From Erythrobacter sp. (GTDB taxonomy: Bacteria; Pseudomonadota; Alphaproteobacteria; Sphingomonadales; Sphingomonadaceae), in contig JAACTB010000010.1 in NCBI GenBank assembly GCA_009993605.1, positions 54,091 through 118,090 of the forward strand: a stretch of 64,000 nucleotides of DNA, given 5' to 3'. Each line of letters starts with the position of its first letter. Within the stretch, counting starts at the first letter, position 1. The translations under genes were made by a program, and so were the position numbers. Of the stretch, positions 8,981 through 17,716 are shown piece after piece. A model generated the notes under the pieces. That model saw only the letters and a program-made list of their open reading frames with translations. It was not told where the DNA came from and did not search any database.

Positions 8981-10201
8981 TTAGGTTACGGCAGAGCGCT
9001 CGCTGAATTCGGCGCGTTTCCACTCGCCTGTTGCTAGGATGTCGGCAAGCACTCGCGCGGCGTCCGCCATGTCCTCGAATCGCAGATAGGCGGGCGCGAA
9101 GCCGAGCCGCAATATGTCGGGATCGCGGAAATCGCCGACCACGCCGCGCGCGATCAGCGCCTGGCTCAAGGCATAGGCGTGTTCGTGGCGAAAGCTCAGA
9201 TGGCTGCCGCGCCGGTCGGGATCTTCCGGGCTGACGAGTTCGAGAGATATCCCCCGTTCCGACAGGCATTCGCGGAAGAATTCGGACAGCGCCTGCGATT
9301 TGGCGAAAAGCCGCTCGACCCCGATTTCGGCAATCAAATCGACGCCCACTTCCAGCGCGGCCAAAGCGAGGATCGGCGGCGTTCCGCACAACAGGCGATC
9401 GGTGCCGGGCGCGGGCGCGTAATCGTCAAGAAATTCGAAGGGCTTTGCGTGCCCCATCCACCCGGTCAGCGGCTGGGAGAGCGCAGAATGGTGGCGCTCG
9501 GCGACATAGGCGAAAGCCGGCGCACCCGGGCCGCCGTTCAAATATTTATAGCCGCAGCCGACTGCGAAATCCGCCTCGCACCCATCGAGATCGACCGGCA
9601 TCGCGCCGACCGAATGCGACAGGTCCCACAGCACCAGCACCCCCTTGTCGTGCGCGGCCCGGGTCAGTTCCGCCATGTCGAAGACCTCCCCGGTCTTGTA
9701 ATGGGTGTGGGTCAGAAGCAGCAGGGCGACGTCTTCGTCCAGCGCTTCCAGGATCCGGTCCCGCTCGGCCAGGCGGCGCGTCGCAAGGCCCTGCTTTTCG
9801 AGCCCTTCGATCATGTATAGATCGGTCGGGAAATTGCCCGGCTCGCTCAGCACGGTCTTGCGATCCGGCCGCATCTGCAACGCCGCGGCAATGAGCTTGA
9901 ACAGGTTCACGCTGACCGAATCGCAGACGATCACCTCGTGCGGGGCGGCCCCGATCAGCGGGGCGATCTTGCCGCCGATGCGCTGGGGCATCACGATCCA
10001 GTCGGCGGTGTTCCAGCTGCCGATCAGATCGCGGCCCCATTCCTCACCCACCACCTCGGCGATGCGCGCGGGCGTGTCCCTGGGCAGGCAGCCAAGCGAA
10101 TTGCCATCGAGATAGATCGTGTCGGCGGGCAGCGCGAAGCGATCGCGATAATGCGCCAACGGGTCGGCGGCATCCAGTTCTCTCGCCCGGTCGATCGTCA
10201 T
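8981..10201 (-). CDS. kynU: Kynureninase
   Basis: Pyridoxal-phosphate enzyme cleaving kynurenine to anthranilate and alanine. 406 aa, normal for the family. The PLP lysine is in AVGCGYKYLNGGPGAPAF, the substrate region YLDGNSLGCLP is near residue 30, and LWDLSHSVGAMP precedes the lysine. The start ATG at 10201 overlaps the kynB stop codon (ATGA), which decides the start against an in-frame ATG nine codons upstream. It is the last gene of the kynA-kynB-kynU operon. Confidence 0.96.
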   Translation of the reverse strand: MTIDRARELDAADPLAHYRDRFALPADTIYLDGNSLGCLPRDTPARIAEVVGEEWGRDLIGSWNTADWIVMPQRIGGKIAPLIGAAPHEVIVCDSVSVNLFKLIAAALQMRPDRKTVLSEPGNFPTDLYMIEGLEKQGLATRRLAERDRILEALDEDVALLLLTHTHYKTGEVFDMAELTRAAHDKGVLVLWDLSHSVGAMPVDLDGCEADFAVGCGYKYLNGGPGAPAFAYVAERHHSALSQPLTGWMGHAKPFEFLDDYAPAPGTDRLLCGTPPILALAALEVGVDLIAEIGVERLFAKSQALSEFFRECLSERGISLELVSPEDPDRRGSHLSFRHEHAYALSQALIARGVVGDFRDPDILRLGFAPAYLRFEDMADAARVLADILATGEWKRAEFSERSAVT

Positions 10202-10827
10202 GCCAATTCCCTCAAGATCGCGCGGCACAATCCGGCATCGCCGCCTGCGACCTTGAGCGGCAGGGAGATCAGTTCGTAGCGGCCTTCGGGAACGTCATCG
10301 AGGACCAGTCCTTCGAGGATCCGCAGATCGTGGTCCAGCACGGCGAGATGGGCGGCCATGGTCTTGCTGTCCTCGGGATCGACGCTGGGCGCATCGGTCC
10401 CGATCAGGCGGACGCCCTGAAGCGCAAGCCATTCGACCGTTTCCGGCGCGATCGGCAGCCAGTCGCTGCGCCATTGATCATGCGGAAACGTGTCCCAGGT
10501 GCGGAACAGCACGCGGTCCGCGCTGTCGATATGCGGCAGGTCGCCGATATCGATTTCGTTGGACACGCCGCGCGCGTCAATCACGAGACATTCGCCGAGA
10601 TAGGGCGAGAGGTCCATCTGCGACGCGTCCAGCCCTTGCGCCGCATAATGCAGCGGCGCGTCGGCATGCGTGCCCGAATGCGTGCTCATCGTCATGCGAG
10701 CGACATTGACGGGCGAGCTGTCCTCCATCTTCCAGGTCCGCTCGAACGAAAACGCGGTGTCGCCCGGCCAGACCGGCAGGTTGGGCCGCAATGTCTGTGA
10801 GATGTCCCAGATGCGCCGTGCGCTCAT
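10198..10827 (-). CDS. kynB: Kynurenine formamidase (arylformamidase)
   Basis: Hydrolyses N-formylkynurenine to kynurenine and formate. The 209-aa product belongs to the cyclase/metal-dependent hydrolase family; the metal-binding signature HSGTHADAPLH is at about residues 50-60. The ATG overlaps the kynA stop and its own stop overlaps the kynU ATG, so all three enzymes are translationally coupled and act in order. Confidence 0.95.
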   Translation of the reverse strand: MSARRIWDISQTLRPNLPVWPGDTAFSFERTWKMEDSSPVNVARMTMSTHSGTHADAPLHYAAQGLDASQMDLSPYLGECLVIDARGVSNEIDIGDLPHIDSADRVLFRTWDTFPHDQWRSDWLPIAPETVEWLALQGVRLIGTDAPSVDPEDSKTMAAHLAVLDHDLRILEGLVLDDVPEGRYELISLPLKVAGGDAGLCRAILRELA

Positions 10828-11615
10828 ATCGCGGTCCTTACGCTCAAAAGTTCGGGGAAGAAGGCCTGCTTCAGCACGCCCGCCAGATAGGGCACCCCAG
10901 GCGTGCCGCCCGTACCCTTCTTGAAGCCGATGATCCGTTCAACCGTCTTCAGATGCCCGAACCGCCAGCGCTGGAAATGATATTCGAGATCGACCAGCTT
11001 TTCGGCCAATTCGTAGAGATCCCAATACTCCTGCGGGTTGCGGTAGATCGTCGCCCATGCCGCTTCGACCGCGTCGCTGTGTTCCCAGCTGTCGACATGG
11101 TCGCGGGCCAGCACGCTATCGGGAATGGCGAAGCCGCGCCGCCCAAGCAGGGCGACGACTTCGGCATAGATGCTCGGTCGGCCCAGTTCGGCGCGCAGTT
11201 GCTTCGCGACCTCGGGCACCGCCTCGTGCATGGTCACCATATCGGGATTGCGACCGCCCAACAGGAATTCCATCATCCGGTACTGCGCGCTCTGAAACCC
11301 GCTCGATCCGCCCAGATGCGGGCGGACGGTCGAATAATCGTGCGGTGTCATAGTACTCAGGACGTCCCAGCTCTGAATCAATTGCCCCTGCGCGCGGGCC
11401 ACGCGGGCGAGCATCTTGAAGGCGGGGCGCAGATCGTCCACGATCACGCATTCGCGCGCCTCGTGCAATTCATGCAGGCACAGTTTCAGCCACAATTCGC
11501 TTGCCTGGTGGACGATGATGAACAGCATCTCGTCATGCGCGTCCGACACGGGGTGCTGCGCCGCGAGGATGCGATCGAGATCGAGATAGGAGGAATAGGT
11601 TACGTCTTGCGCCAT
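10824..11615 (-). CDS. kynA: Tryptophan 2,3-dioxygenase
   Basis: Haem enzyme that opens the indole ring of L-tryptophan to N-formylkynurenine, the first step of the kynurenine pathway. 263 aa from the ATG at 11615, which gives the family N-terminus TYSSYLDLDRIL. Conserved segments are HDEMLFIIVHQASELWLK (substrate pocket), GFQSAQYRMMEF, and FGHLKTVERIIGFKKGTGG carrying the proximal haem histidine. A longer frame upstream is arginine-rich and not conserved. Only 25 bases separate it from the DUF4112 gene upstream, so the operon may begin further upstream. Confidence 0.96.
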   Translation of the reverse strand: MAQDVTYSSYLDLDRILAAQHPVSDAHDEMLFIIVHQASELWLKLCLHELHEARECVIVDDLRPAFKMLARVARAQGQLIQSWDVLSTMTPHDYSTVRPHLGGSSGFQSAQYRMMEFLLGGRNPDMVTMHEAVPEVAKQLRAELGRPSIYAEVVALLGRRGFAIPDSVLARDHVDSWEHSDAVEAAWATIYRNPQEYWDLYELAEKLVDLEYHFQRWRFGHLKTVERIIGFKKGTGGTPGVPYLAGVLKQAFFPELLSVRTAI

Positions 11616-11640
11616 GCCCCTCCGCCTAGCGGGCGCGGAC

Positions 11641-12135
11641 CTAGCGGTCGAGAGTGCGCGCCGCCGGATGGTGCTTGTCGAGATGCTTGCGAATGATCCG
11701 CAAGTTCTTCGTGTTCGAGCGGAAAGCAAGGTCGAAGGCATCGCCGACCAGCGGGATCGCGCCGATGATCGTGTCCACCGCGATATTGCCGCCCATGCGC
11801 CACAGCTTCCATTTCGGCATGCCGAGATTCTTGCCCTCCCACACGATATAGGAGGCCATCGCCGCGGTAATCAGATCGCCCACCACCGGGATAAGGCCGA
11901 TGATCGCATCGAGGCCGACCGGGTAATTCACGCCCGGAATGCGGAAACTGCGCTCGAGGATGTGTTCGAGCGCTTCGACCCGGCGGCGGATCGAAACGGG
12001 GTCGTTGCCCGTGGGCAGATCGAGACCGAGGGGCCGCAGGCGCTCCGCCCCCGGCGGCGTGTCGGAGGGATCGGGCCTGTAGGGAACCGGACGCCGGGGC
12101 GCCGCACCGTCGAGAGGTCTGTCGTCGCTCGTCAT
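11641..12135 (-). CDS. DUF4112 membrane protein
   Basis: 164 aa from the ATG at 12135. The conserved DUF4112 core runs from about residue 45: FRIPGVNYPVGLDAIIGLIPVVGDLIT, then IGAIPLVGDAFDLAFRSNTKNLRIIRKHL. Two short hydrophobic segments around the G-L-I-P-V-V-G-D motifs suggest membrane association. Function of the family is unknown. It lies between the substrate-binding lipoprotein gene (8 bases upstream) and kynA (25 bases downstream), all on one strand. Confidence 0.85.
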   Translation of the reverse strand: MTSDDRPLDGAAPRRPVPYRPDPSDTPPGAERLRPLGLDLPTGNDPVSIRRRVEALEHILERSFRIPGVNYPVGLDAIIGLIPVVGDLITAAMASYIVWEGKNLGMPKWKLWRMGGNIAVDTIIGAIPLVGDAFDLAFRSNTKNLRIIRKHLDKHHPAARTLDR

Positions 12136-12143
12136 ACGCGAAC

Positions 12144-13691
12144 CTAGATGGGGGCGCCGGAAAGCGGGAACAAGGGATGGAGGCCCCATGGGTTGTCGGC
12201 AAATCCCGCCACTCCCCCGCGCACCATCGACCAGCGGATCGGCGGGCCGAAGGGGATATAGACCGACAGCGCGACCAGCGCCGCTTCCGCTTCGGCGAGA
12301 TAGCTGGCCTGTTCCGCGGCACTCGGCGCATCGCGCGCCAGGTCGAGGAGGAAGTCGACGTCTTCGGAACAGACCGCGCGGCTGACGGTGCAATCGAACT
12401 GGTTTAGGAACCATTGCGCGCCGCCATAGCGGGCGATGCGTTCGCGAAAGGCGAGGTCGGGTTCGTCATCCATCGCGACCCGCACGCTGACGACGCCGAT
12501 CGCGGCGAATTGCGATTCGAGCGCAGAGTAGAGAAGGTCCGCGCCGGGCCCCTGGGGCATCCCGATGCGGAGGGTGACCTGCCCGCCCTCTGCCGACCCG
12601 GCATAGGCCGCGACGCGCGCAGCCGCTTGGGCCCGGCGCTGCTCGAGATCGAACGTGCTCCATGATGGCGTGCCCGCATCGATGATCTCGGCTGAGGCCT
12701 GGGATGGCAGGGGCAACGGCACGATCCGCTCGCTCGGCGTCCATCCCCCGACGCCGAAAGGTTCGATCAGGCCGGGCCGGTCGATCGCCATGATCAGCGC
12801 CTCGCGATTTTCCGCCGTGGCGAGGAAGCCGGTGCGGTTGCGGATGTCGAGGCCGAACAGACCCGCCACACCATCGAGGCGGATCGTGCCGCGCGACAAT
12901 GGCCCCACCTCCGCCAGCGGGAAATCGACGATGCTGCCGCCCAGCACCACGTCGTAGACCCCGCGCGAAAAACCCTCGACCGCGGCGGCGGCATCGGTGG
13001 CGACGAGGCGGACGGGCTCCACGCCCTCGTCCCAGTCGGGCTGGCTGGGCAGGCCGCGCAATTCGGGCGGCATGGCGGCGAGATAGATCCCCTCCAGCGG
13101 CTCGCTATCCCCGTCTTCGCCGGGATCGACGATCTGCATCGGGCCGAGCGGGGCATCGCCCACGGCAAGGCCCAGTTCCGGCTGGGCCAGCAATTGCAGC
13201 AATTCCGGCATCGGCCCGTCGAGCCGGATTTCGACCACGCGCCCGGTCATCGCGCGGATATCGCGCACGCGTTCGAGATCGAGGCCGAGCGAGGTCCCTT
13301 CGAGCCGTGCCACGGTGCGCCGCAGCGAATCGCGCACCGCCTGAGCGGTCAGCCGTCCGCCGCCGGGCAGATCGAATTCGCGAATGCGGAAGATGTAGCT
13401 CGCCCCATCATCGGTGACGATCCAGCGTTCCGCGATGCCCGGTACGACCAGGCCGGTCGCGTCCAGCCGCACCAGACCTTGCGCGGTGGCGGCGCGCAAA
13501 TGCTGGGCGGCAAAAGGCAGGCGCAGCCCGGGCGCGCGCATCCCCTCGTCCGATCCGACGATCGCGACATCGACCACCCCATCGTCCCGCGCCGGACCGC
13601 AGGCGGCGAGCACGAGGCTGGCGACCGCCGCAAACAGGGCGTGGCGAGCGAAAGGGGCGCAGGGGTATGAGGGGCGGCGACGAGCGATCAT
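12144..13691 (-). CDS. ABC transporter substrate-binding lipoprotein, SBP_bac_5 type
   Basis: 515 aa with a lipoprotein signal peptide (cysteine in LVLAAC, about residue 30). The order of segments (TAQGLVRLDATGLVVPGIAERWIV, then TAQAVRDSLRRTV) is that of the peptide/nickel-binding family 5 proteins. The central region with FLATAENREALIMAIDRP is also typical. No permease or ATPase genes are next to it, so it is an orphan binding protein. Its substrate cannot be read from the sequence. The downstream tryptophan-degrading genes make peptides or aromatic compounds an attractive but unproven guess. Confidence 0.8.
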   Translation of the reverse strand: MIARRRPSYPCAPFARHALFAAVASLVLAACGPARDDGVVDVAIVGSDEGMRAPGLRLPFAAQHLRAATAQGLVRLDATGLVVPGIAERWIVTDDGASYIFRIREFDLPGGGRLTAQAVRDSLRRTVARLEGTSLGLDLERVRDIRAMTGRVVEIRLDGPMPELLQLLAQPELGLAVGDAPLGPMQIVDPGEDGDSEPLEGIYLAAMPPELRGLPSQPDWDEGVEPVRLVATDAAAAVEGFSRGVYDVVLGGSIVDFPLAEVGPLSRGTIRLDGVAGLFGLDIRNRTGFLATAENREALIMAIDRPGLIEPFGVGGWTPSERIVPLPLPSQASAEIIDAGTPSWSTFDLEQRRAQAAARVAAYAGSAEGGQVTLRIGMPQGPGADLLYSALESQFAAIGVVSVRVAMDDEPDLAFRERIARYGGAQWFLNQFDCTVSRAVCSEDVDFLLDLARDAPSAAEQASYLAEAEAALVALSVYIPFGPPIRWSMVRGGVAGFADNPWGLHPLFPLSGAPI

Positions 13692-13778
13692 GGGCGGCCC
13701 GGCGCTGATAGCACCGTCATGGGATGCCCGGAAGATGAAGCCGCAGCCGGTTTTTTTAAAACCGCCGAGCCGCGATGA

Positions 13779-14144
13779 TCAGAGGCGACGCTTGCCGATC
13801 TGCGGGTCGGTGAAGGCGGGCGCGGTGCGGATGTGGGTGGGAACGATCGATTCGCTTACTCCCACGCGCGCGCGCACCTGCTTGGGATCGATTTCCTTGT
13901 CGAAGGCGATCCCGATGCGGCTGTCCTGTACCCAGGCGACCGTGCCGGGGACGTGGCCGACATGGCGCAGGTCGACCACCAGCCGCATTCCGCGTTCGAC
14001 CGTGAAATCGCCATCGGCCATCATGCCGCCCGCCGAAAGATTGCGCACCTTGGCACGCACCGGATGGACGCTGCCCTCGACAGTGATGTCGGCCATCAGA
14101 AACAGGCTGTCTCGGCTGACATTCCGTGTATCGACTGCGGACAT
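13779..14144 (-). CDS. PilZ-domain protein
   Basis: 121 aa, a single PilZ domain. The D/N-x-S-x-x-G signature is present as NLSAGGM (about residues 34-40), with an arginine-containing segment before it (RDSLF and RAKVR), and the second half IGIAFDKEI closes the barrel. PilZ domains bind cyclic di-GMP, but the usual RxxxR switch is not obvious in the first residues, so binding is uncertain. Neighbours give no target. Confidence 0.8.
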   Translation of the reverse strand: MSAVDTRNVSRDSLFLMADITVEGSVHPVRAKVRNLSAGGMMADGDFTVERGMRLVVDLRHVGHVPGTVAWVQDSRIGIAFDKEIDPKQVRARVGVSESIVPTHIRTAPAFTDPQIGKRRL

Positions 14145-14237
14145 GGCGGGTAATCTTTCTCTTGGCGCTTCGCTCCCCGTGCTAGGAGCAAACCCTCAAC
14201 AAATGGTAAGCTGCGGCAACGGACTTGTCGTAAATAA

Positions 14238-14696
14238 TCAGTCGTCGCGCGAGATTTTTTCGCGGCGCTCATGCGCTTCCTGCGCTTCGACCGTCATGGT
14301 GGCGACGGGCCGCGCGATCAGGCGGCGCAAACCGATCGGATCGCCGGTCTTCTCGCAATAGCCGTATTCGCCCGCATCGATCCGGCGCAGCGCACTGTCG
14401 ATCTTGGCGATCAGCTTGCGTTGCCGGTCGCGCGTGCGCAGTTCGATGCCCCAATCGGTTTCGCTCGAGGCACGGTCGTTGAGATCGGCCTCGCGCAGGG
14501 GGCCGTCCTGAAGGGATTGCAGCGTGTTCTCCGCCGCGTCGTGAATGGATTTCTTCCATTCGAGCAACAACATGCGGAAATAGTCGAGCTGCTGCTCGCC
14601 CATATATTCCTCGTCATCGCTCGGGACATAATCATCGCCAACGGATCGCTTGATCCTGGCGAGCTTTTCCTGATCCACAGCTAAAGTGGCGACCAT
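14238..14696 (-). CDS. dksA: DksA family RNA polymerase-binding regulator (one-cysteine zinc-finger type)
   Basis: Binds in the secondary channel of RNA polymerase and acts with ppGpp in the stringent response. 152 aa from the ATG at 14696 (GAGGT upstream); a GTG two codons earlier is possible. The coiled-coil tip motif DxxDxA is present as DLNDRA. The C-terminal finger keeps the fold sequence (GYCEKTGDPIGLRRLIARP) but only one of the four zinc-binding cysteines, the other three positions being T, T and A/E. This degeneration is common in alphaproteobacterial DksA. Upstream is a 309-base region shared with the divergent Sel1-like gene. Confidence 0.9.
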   Translation of the reverse strand: MVATLAVDQEKLARIKRSVGDDYVPSDDEEYMGEQQLDYFRMLLLEWKKSIHDAAENTLQSLQDGPLREADLNDRASSETDWGIELRTRDRQRKLIAKIDSALRRIDAGEYGYCEKTGDPIGLRRLIARPVATMTVEAQEAHERREKISRDD

Positions 14697-15005
14697 CGGC
14701 ACCTCTATCCTACCCTGACGGGCGGACCACCACCATCCGCGAAACCCGGCCCACTCCGCGAGCCCTCTCCGGCTCCCGGCCCCGGCCCCCCGAAAGCGAG
14801 GTCCGTCGGGCGCGGCCTATAGGGCGGTGCCGGAGTCGGCACAAGCGGCAATCCCCGCCATTCCGGTACGGGTTCGGGCGGACCGGCCCGCCCTGCTCAA
14901 TTTGCGCGTTTGCTCGCGAAGCGGCGTTAACCCTTTGTTGACCATAATCGCGCAGATTGAGGATGCCCGGCAATAGGGTTGCCGGCACGAACAGGGGGAA
15001 GAGCC
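14697..15005. promoter_or_regulatory. Divergent intergenic region between dksA and the Sel1-like gene
   Basis: 309 bases without a gene. It contains the inverted repeat TGCCCGGCAA / TTGCCGGCA (about 14963-14987), which would lie in the leader of the Sel1-like gene. A TTGACC near 14936 is a possible -35 box but has no convincing -10 partner. No tRNA or small RNA fold was recognised in the GC-rich remainder. Confidence 0.4.
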
Positions 15006-15332
15006 ATGCACTTCACTTCGATCGACGGCGGACAGGGCGCCGTTCTCCAGGGGCCGCAGGCGGATGCGCTGGTGGCCGAATGCCTCGCCGCGTTTTCCGG
15101 CGGCAGTCTCGATGCGATCTACGATCTCGGCGTCGCGTTCTCGACCGCCAGCCACGGATGCGAATGCGACCTCGTCGAGGCGCATAAATGGTTCAACATC
15201 GCCGCATCGCGCGGGCACGAGGAAGCCTCGCTCTGCCGCGCCGACATTTCCGAGGAAATGACCGCCCGCGAAATCGCCGAAGCCCAGCGCCGCGCGCGCG
15301 AATGGCTCGCGATCGAACGCCGCGCGGCCTGA
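15006..15332 (+). CDS. Sel1-repeat-like small protein
   Basis: 108 aa from the ATG at 15006 (GGGGGAAGAG upstream). The middle contains one Sel1/TPR-like unit: AIYDLGVAFSTASHGCECDLVEAHKWFNIAASRGHEEAS (written here as the range about 39-77), with the characteristic A-x-K-W-x-x-x-A-A-x-x-G-H pattern. A C-terminal amphipathic helix rich in Arg and Glu follows. Sel1 units mediate protein contacts; the partner is unknown. No signal peptide is seen, so it is cytoplasmic. Confidence 0.75.
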   Translation: MHFTSIDGGQGAVLQGPQADALVAECLAAFSGGSLDAIYDLGVAFSTASHGCECDLVEAHKWFNIAASRGHEEASLCRADISEEMTAREIAEAQRRAREWLAIERRAA

Positions 15333-15361
15333 TTTCAGCCTGAATCTCAGGGGTTTCGGGC

Positions 15362-16489
15362 CTACCCTTTCCTGAAGGGCGTCAGCTCTTCCAGATGCAT
15401 CTTCTCGACGGCGACGCCCTGGCGTTCGCGTTCGAGGAAATCCTTCACCGCCGCGGAAAAGCCGGGATCGGCGATCCAGTGGGCGGAGATCGTCTCGACC
15501 GGTTCATAGCCACGCGCCAATTTGTGGCCGCCCTGCGCCCCCGCCTCGACGCGGGCGAGGCCCAATTCGATCGCCGCGTCGATCGCCTGATAATAGCACA
15601 GTTCGAAATGCAGGAAGCGCACGTCCCGCGTGCAGCCCCAATAGCGGCCATACAAGGCTTCCGGGCCGATGAAATTGAGCGCGCCCGCGATCGGCTCGTC
15701 GCCATCGAAGGCGAGGATCAGCAGCAGCGCATCGCCCATGCGTTCGGAAAACAGATCGAAGGCTTCGCGCGTCAGATAGGGCGATCCCCATTTGCGCGCG
15801 CCGGTATCCTGATAGAATATCCAGAACGCGTCCCAGTGTTCGGGCCGGATCGCGTCGCCGCGCAGCCGCTCGATCCGCACCTCGGCCTGCGCCGCCGCGC
15901 GCTCCTTCCTTAACGCGCGGCGCTTGCGCGAGGCGAGTTCGCCCAGGAATCCGTCGAAATCGTCGTACCCGCGATTGCGCCAGTGATACTGGATGTCGCG
16001 CCGGGTCATCCAACCCGCCCGTTCGAACAGCTCGACCTGCCCCGGTTCCACGAACGTCGCATGGGCGGACGAAAAACCGTTCTGCGCGCATAATTGCTCG
16101 GCAGCCGAGACCAGCGGGCGCGCGAGGCTCTCGTCCGAAATCAACAGGCGCGGCCCGGTGGCGGGGGTGAAAGGCGCGGCGATCTGCAATTTAGGGTAAT
16201 ACTGCCCGCCCGCGCGCTCATAGGCGTCGGCCCAGGCGTGATCGAAGACGTATTCGCCCTGGCTGTGGCCCTTGAGATAGGCGGGAAGCGCGCCGCGCAA
16301 ACGGCCTTCGGCGTCCTCGATCACGATCGGCGCGCTCTGCCAGCCGGTGCCCGGACCCACGCTGCCCGAGTCCTCGAGCGCGGTCAGGAAGGCGTGGCTG
16401 ACGAAGGGATTGCCGCCCGTCAGCGCGTCCCATTCAGCTTGCGGGAACGCGCCGACCGATCCGCCCAGTTTGGCGACCAGATCGCTCAT
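15362..16489 (-). CDS. FemAB/GNAT-like acyltransferase, DUF482 type
   Basis: 375 aa. The sequence matches the DUF482 (peptidogalycan biosynthesis-like) family in having NPFVSHAFLTALEDSGSV near the N-terminus and repeated acyltransferase-like folds (AHATFVEPGQVELFERAGW, then GALNFIGPEALYGRYWG). Such proteins are thought to transfer aminoacyl or acyl groups, but the substrate is not established. Its ATG overlaps the stop of the glycerophosphodiesterase gene, so it belongs to the minus-strand run starting near 18.65 kb. Confidence 0.85.
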   Translation of the reverse strand: MSDLVAKLGGSVGAFPQAEWDALTGGNPFVSHAFLTALEDSGSVGPGTGWQSAPIVIEDAEGRLRGALPAYLKGHSQGEYVFDHAWADAYERAGGQYYPKLQIAAPFTPATGPRLLISDESLARPLVSAAEQLCAQNGFSSAHATFVEPGQVELFERAGWMTRRDIQYHWRNRGYDDFDGFLGELASRKRRALRKERAAAQAEVRIERLRGDAIRPEHWDAFWIFYQDTGARKWGSPYLTREAFDLFSERMGDALLLILAFDGDEPIAGALNFIGPEALYGRYWGCTRDVRFLHFELCYYQAIDAAIELGLARVEAGAQGGHKLARGYEPVETISAHWIADPGFSAAVKDFLERERQGVAVEKMHLEELTPFRKG

Positions 16490-17286
16490 GCCGCGCGCGG
16501 TTCTTCGTCCAGTGAGGAGAAGCCGTTACCCTCCGCGATCGCAGCATCGGCGTGTTCGGCGGCGCGCTCCGCCTTGTGCGGCGTGTCCACCGTCCAGCTC
16601 GGCAGCGGAAATCCCCGCGCGCGCAGATCGGTCGCGAAGCGATTGGGCAGCGCGCGGATGTCGTAGGCGACGAAATCGGGCCGCGCGGTCCAGAAGGCGA
16701 CATGGCGCTGCCAGCGATGCGGGGTCGAGCCGTCCTCGGTTTCCTTGACAACGAGGCCGACCAGCGTGCGCGGCGTATGGGCGCGGAACCAGCGCGCGAC
16801 GCGCGGATCGAAGCTCATCACCGCATGGGGGCCGGAATACCCCTCCAGCGCGGTGCGCACCGCGCGGCAGGTCTTGGCGACGTTGTAGCGGGCGCGCGAT
16901 TTGATCTCGATCAGGATCGGCACCTGGCCCGCGACCAGTTCGAGAAGGTCGGACAGGCGCGCGATCCGGTGTTCGCTGTCGAGATAGGCGATCTGCGCGA
17001 GTTCCTCCGCGGAATGCGCGGCGATCGGCCCGGCCATACCGGTCAGCCGCTCCAGTTCCCAATCGTGCAGCAGCATCGCCTCGCCATCGCGACTGCGCTG
17101 GATGTCGCACTCGATCCCGTATCCCGCCGCAATCGCCCCCGCGAAGGCCGCCAGCGAGTTTTCGGGCACGCCGGGCTTGTGCAGCCCGCGATGCGCGTAG
17201 GTCCCCTGCCCGATCCACGCCACGCGGGCCGGATCGGGCGCGCGGGCCAGCAGCCGGTCAAGCGCCCGAAAGAGCAAGGACCGCAT
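16486..17286 (-). CDS. Glycerophosphodiester phosphodiesterase family protein
   Basis: 266 aa, a single GDPD TIM-barrel domain. Catalytic features are visible: AHRGLH (about 31-36) with the acid-base histidine, PENSLAAF, IECDIQRSRDG with the metal-binding Glu and Asp, and LHDWELERLTG with the second histidine. It hydrolyses glycerophosphodiesters to an alcohol and glycerol 3-phosphate. No signal peptide is seen, so it is cytoplasmic. The chosen start overlaps the end of the RidA gene by 29 bases; a later start before AWIGQ is possible. Confidence 0.9.
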   Translation of the reverse strand: MRSLLFRALDRLLARAPDPARVAWIGQGTYAHRGLHKPGVPENSLAAFAGAIAAGYGIECDIQRSRDGEAMLLHDWELERLTGMAGPIAAHSAEELAQIAYLDSEHRIARLSDLLELVAGQVPILIEIKSRARYNVAKTCRAVRTALEGYSGPHAVMSFDPRVARWFRAHTPRTLVGLVVKETEDGSTPHRWQRHVAFWTARPDFVAYDIRALPNRFATDLRARGFPLPSWTVDTPHKAERAAEHADAAIAEGNGFSSLDEEPRAA

Positions 17287-17716
17287 CCACTTCGACCGCC
17301 GCGTTCAGCGGCAGGACGGGCACGCCGACCGCACTGCGGGCGTGCTTGCCCTTTTCGCCGAAAACTTCCGCCATCAGGTCGGATGCGCCGTTCACCACCT
17401 TGGGCTGGTCGGTGAAATCGGGCACGCTGGCGACGAAGCCGCCCAGCTTGACCACGCGCTCGACGCGTTCGAGCAAATCGTGCGCTTCGAGCTGCGCGAG
17501 GATCATCAGCCCGCAGGCGCGCGCCGCCTGCTGGCCGCGTTCAAGCTCGACATCGGCGCCCAGCTTCCCCGTTACCAGCTCGCCATCGATGAAAGGCAAT
17601 TGCCCGGAAAGATAGCACTGATCCCCTTGGACCACGAGCGGCTGATAGCTCGCCACGGGGGCCGCGGCCTTGGGCAAGGTGATGCCGAGTTCCTTCAGGC
17701 GATTGGCGATTGTCAT
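17258..17716 (-). CDS. RidA/YjgF family protein
   Basis: 152 aa, a YjgF/YER057c/UK114 fold: YQPLVVQGDQCYLSGQLPF near residue 24 and the C-terminal ARSAVGVPVLPLNAAVEVDAVLAL. RidA proteins deaminate reactive enamine/imine intermediates from PLP enzymes. The catalytic arginine of true RidA sits in this C-terminal part, and ARSAVGV is consistent with the related Rid5-7 subgroup, so deaminase activity is not certain. The ATG overlaps the HAD gene's stop codon. Confidence 0.88.
   Translation of the reverse strand: MTIANRLKELGITLPKAAAPVASYQPLVVQGDQCYLSGQLPFIDGELVTGKLGADVELERGQQAARACGLMILAQLEAHDLLERVERVVKLGGFVASVPDFTDQPKVVNGASDLMAEVFGEKGKHARSAVGVPVLPLNAAVEVDAVLALSGA

Noticed and set aside
13745-13775. 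Imperfect hairpin with a T/A run downstream of the PilZ gene as a terminator
   Set aside because: The T run lies inside the stem rather than after it and the outer arms mismatch, so the call is not supported.
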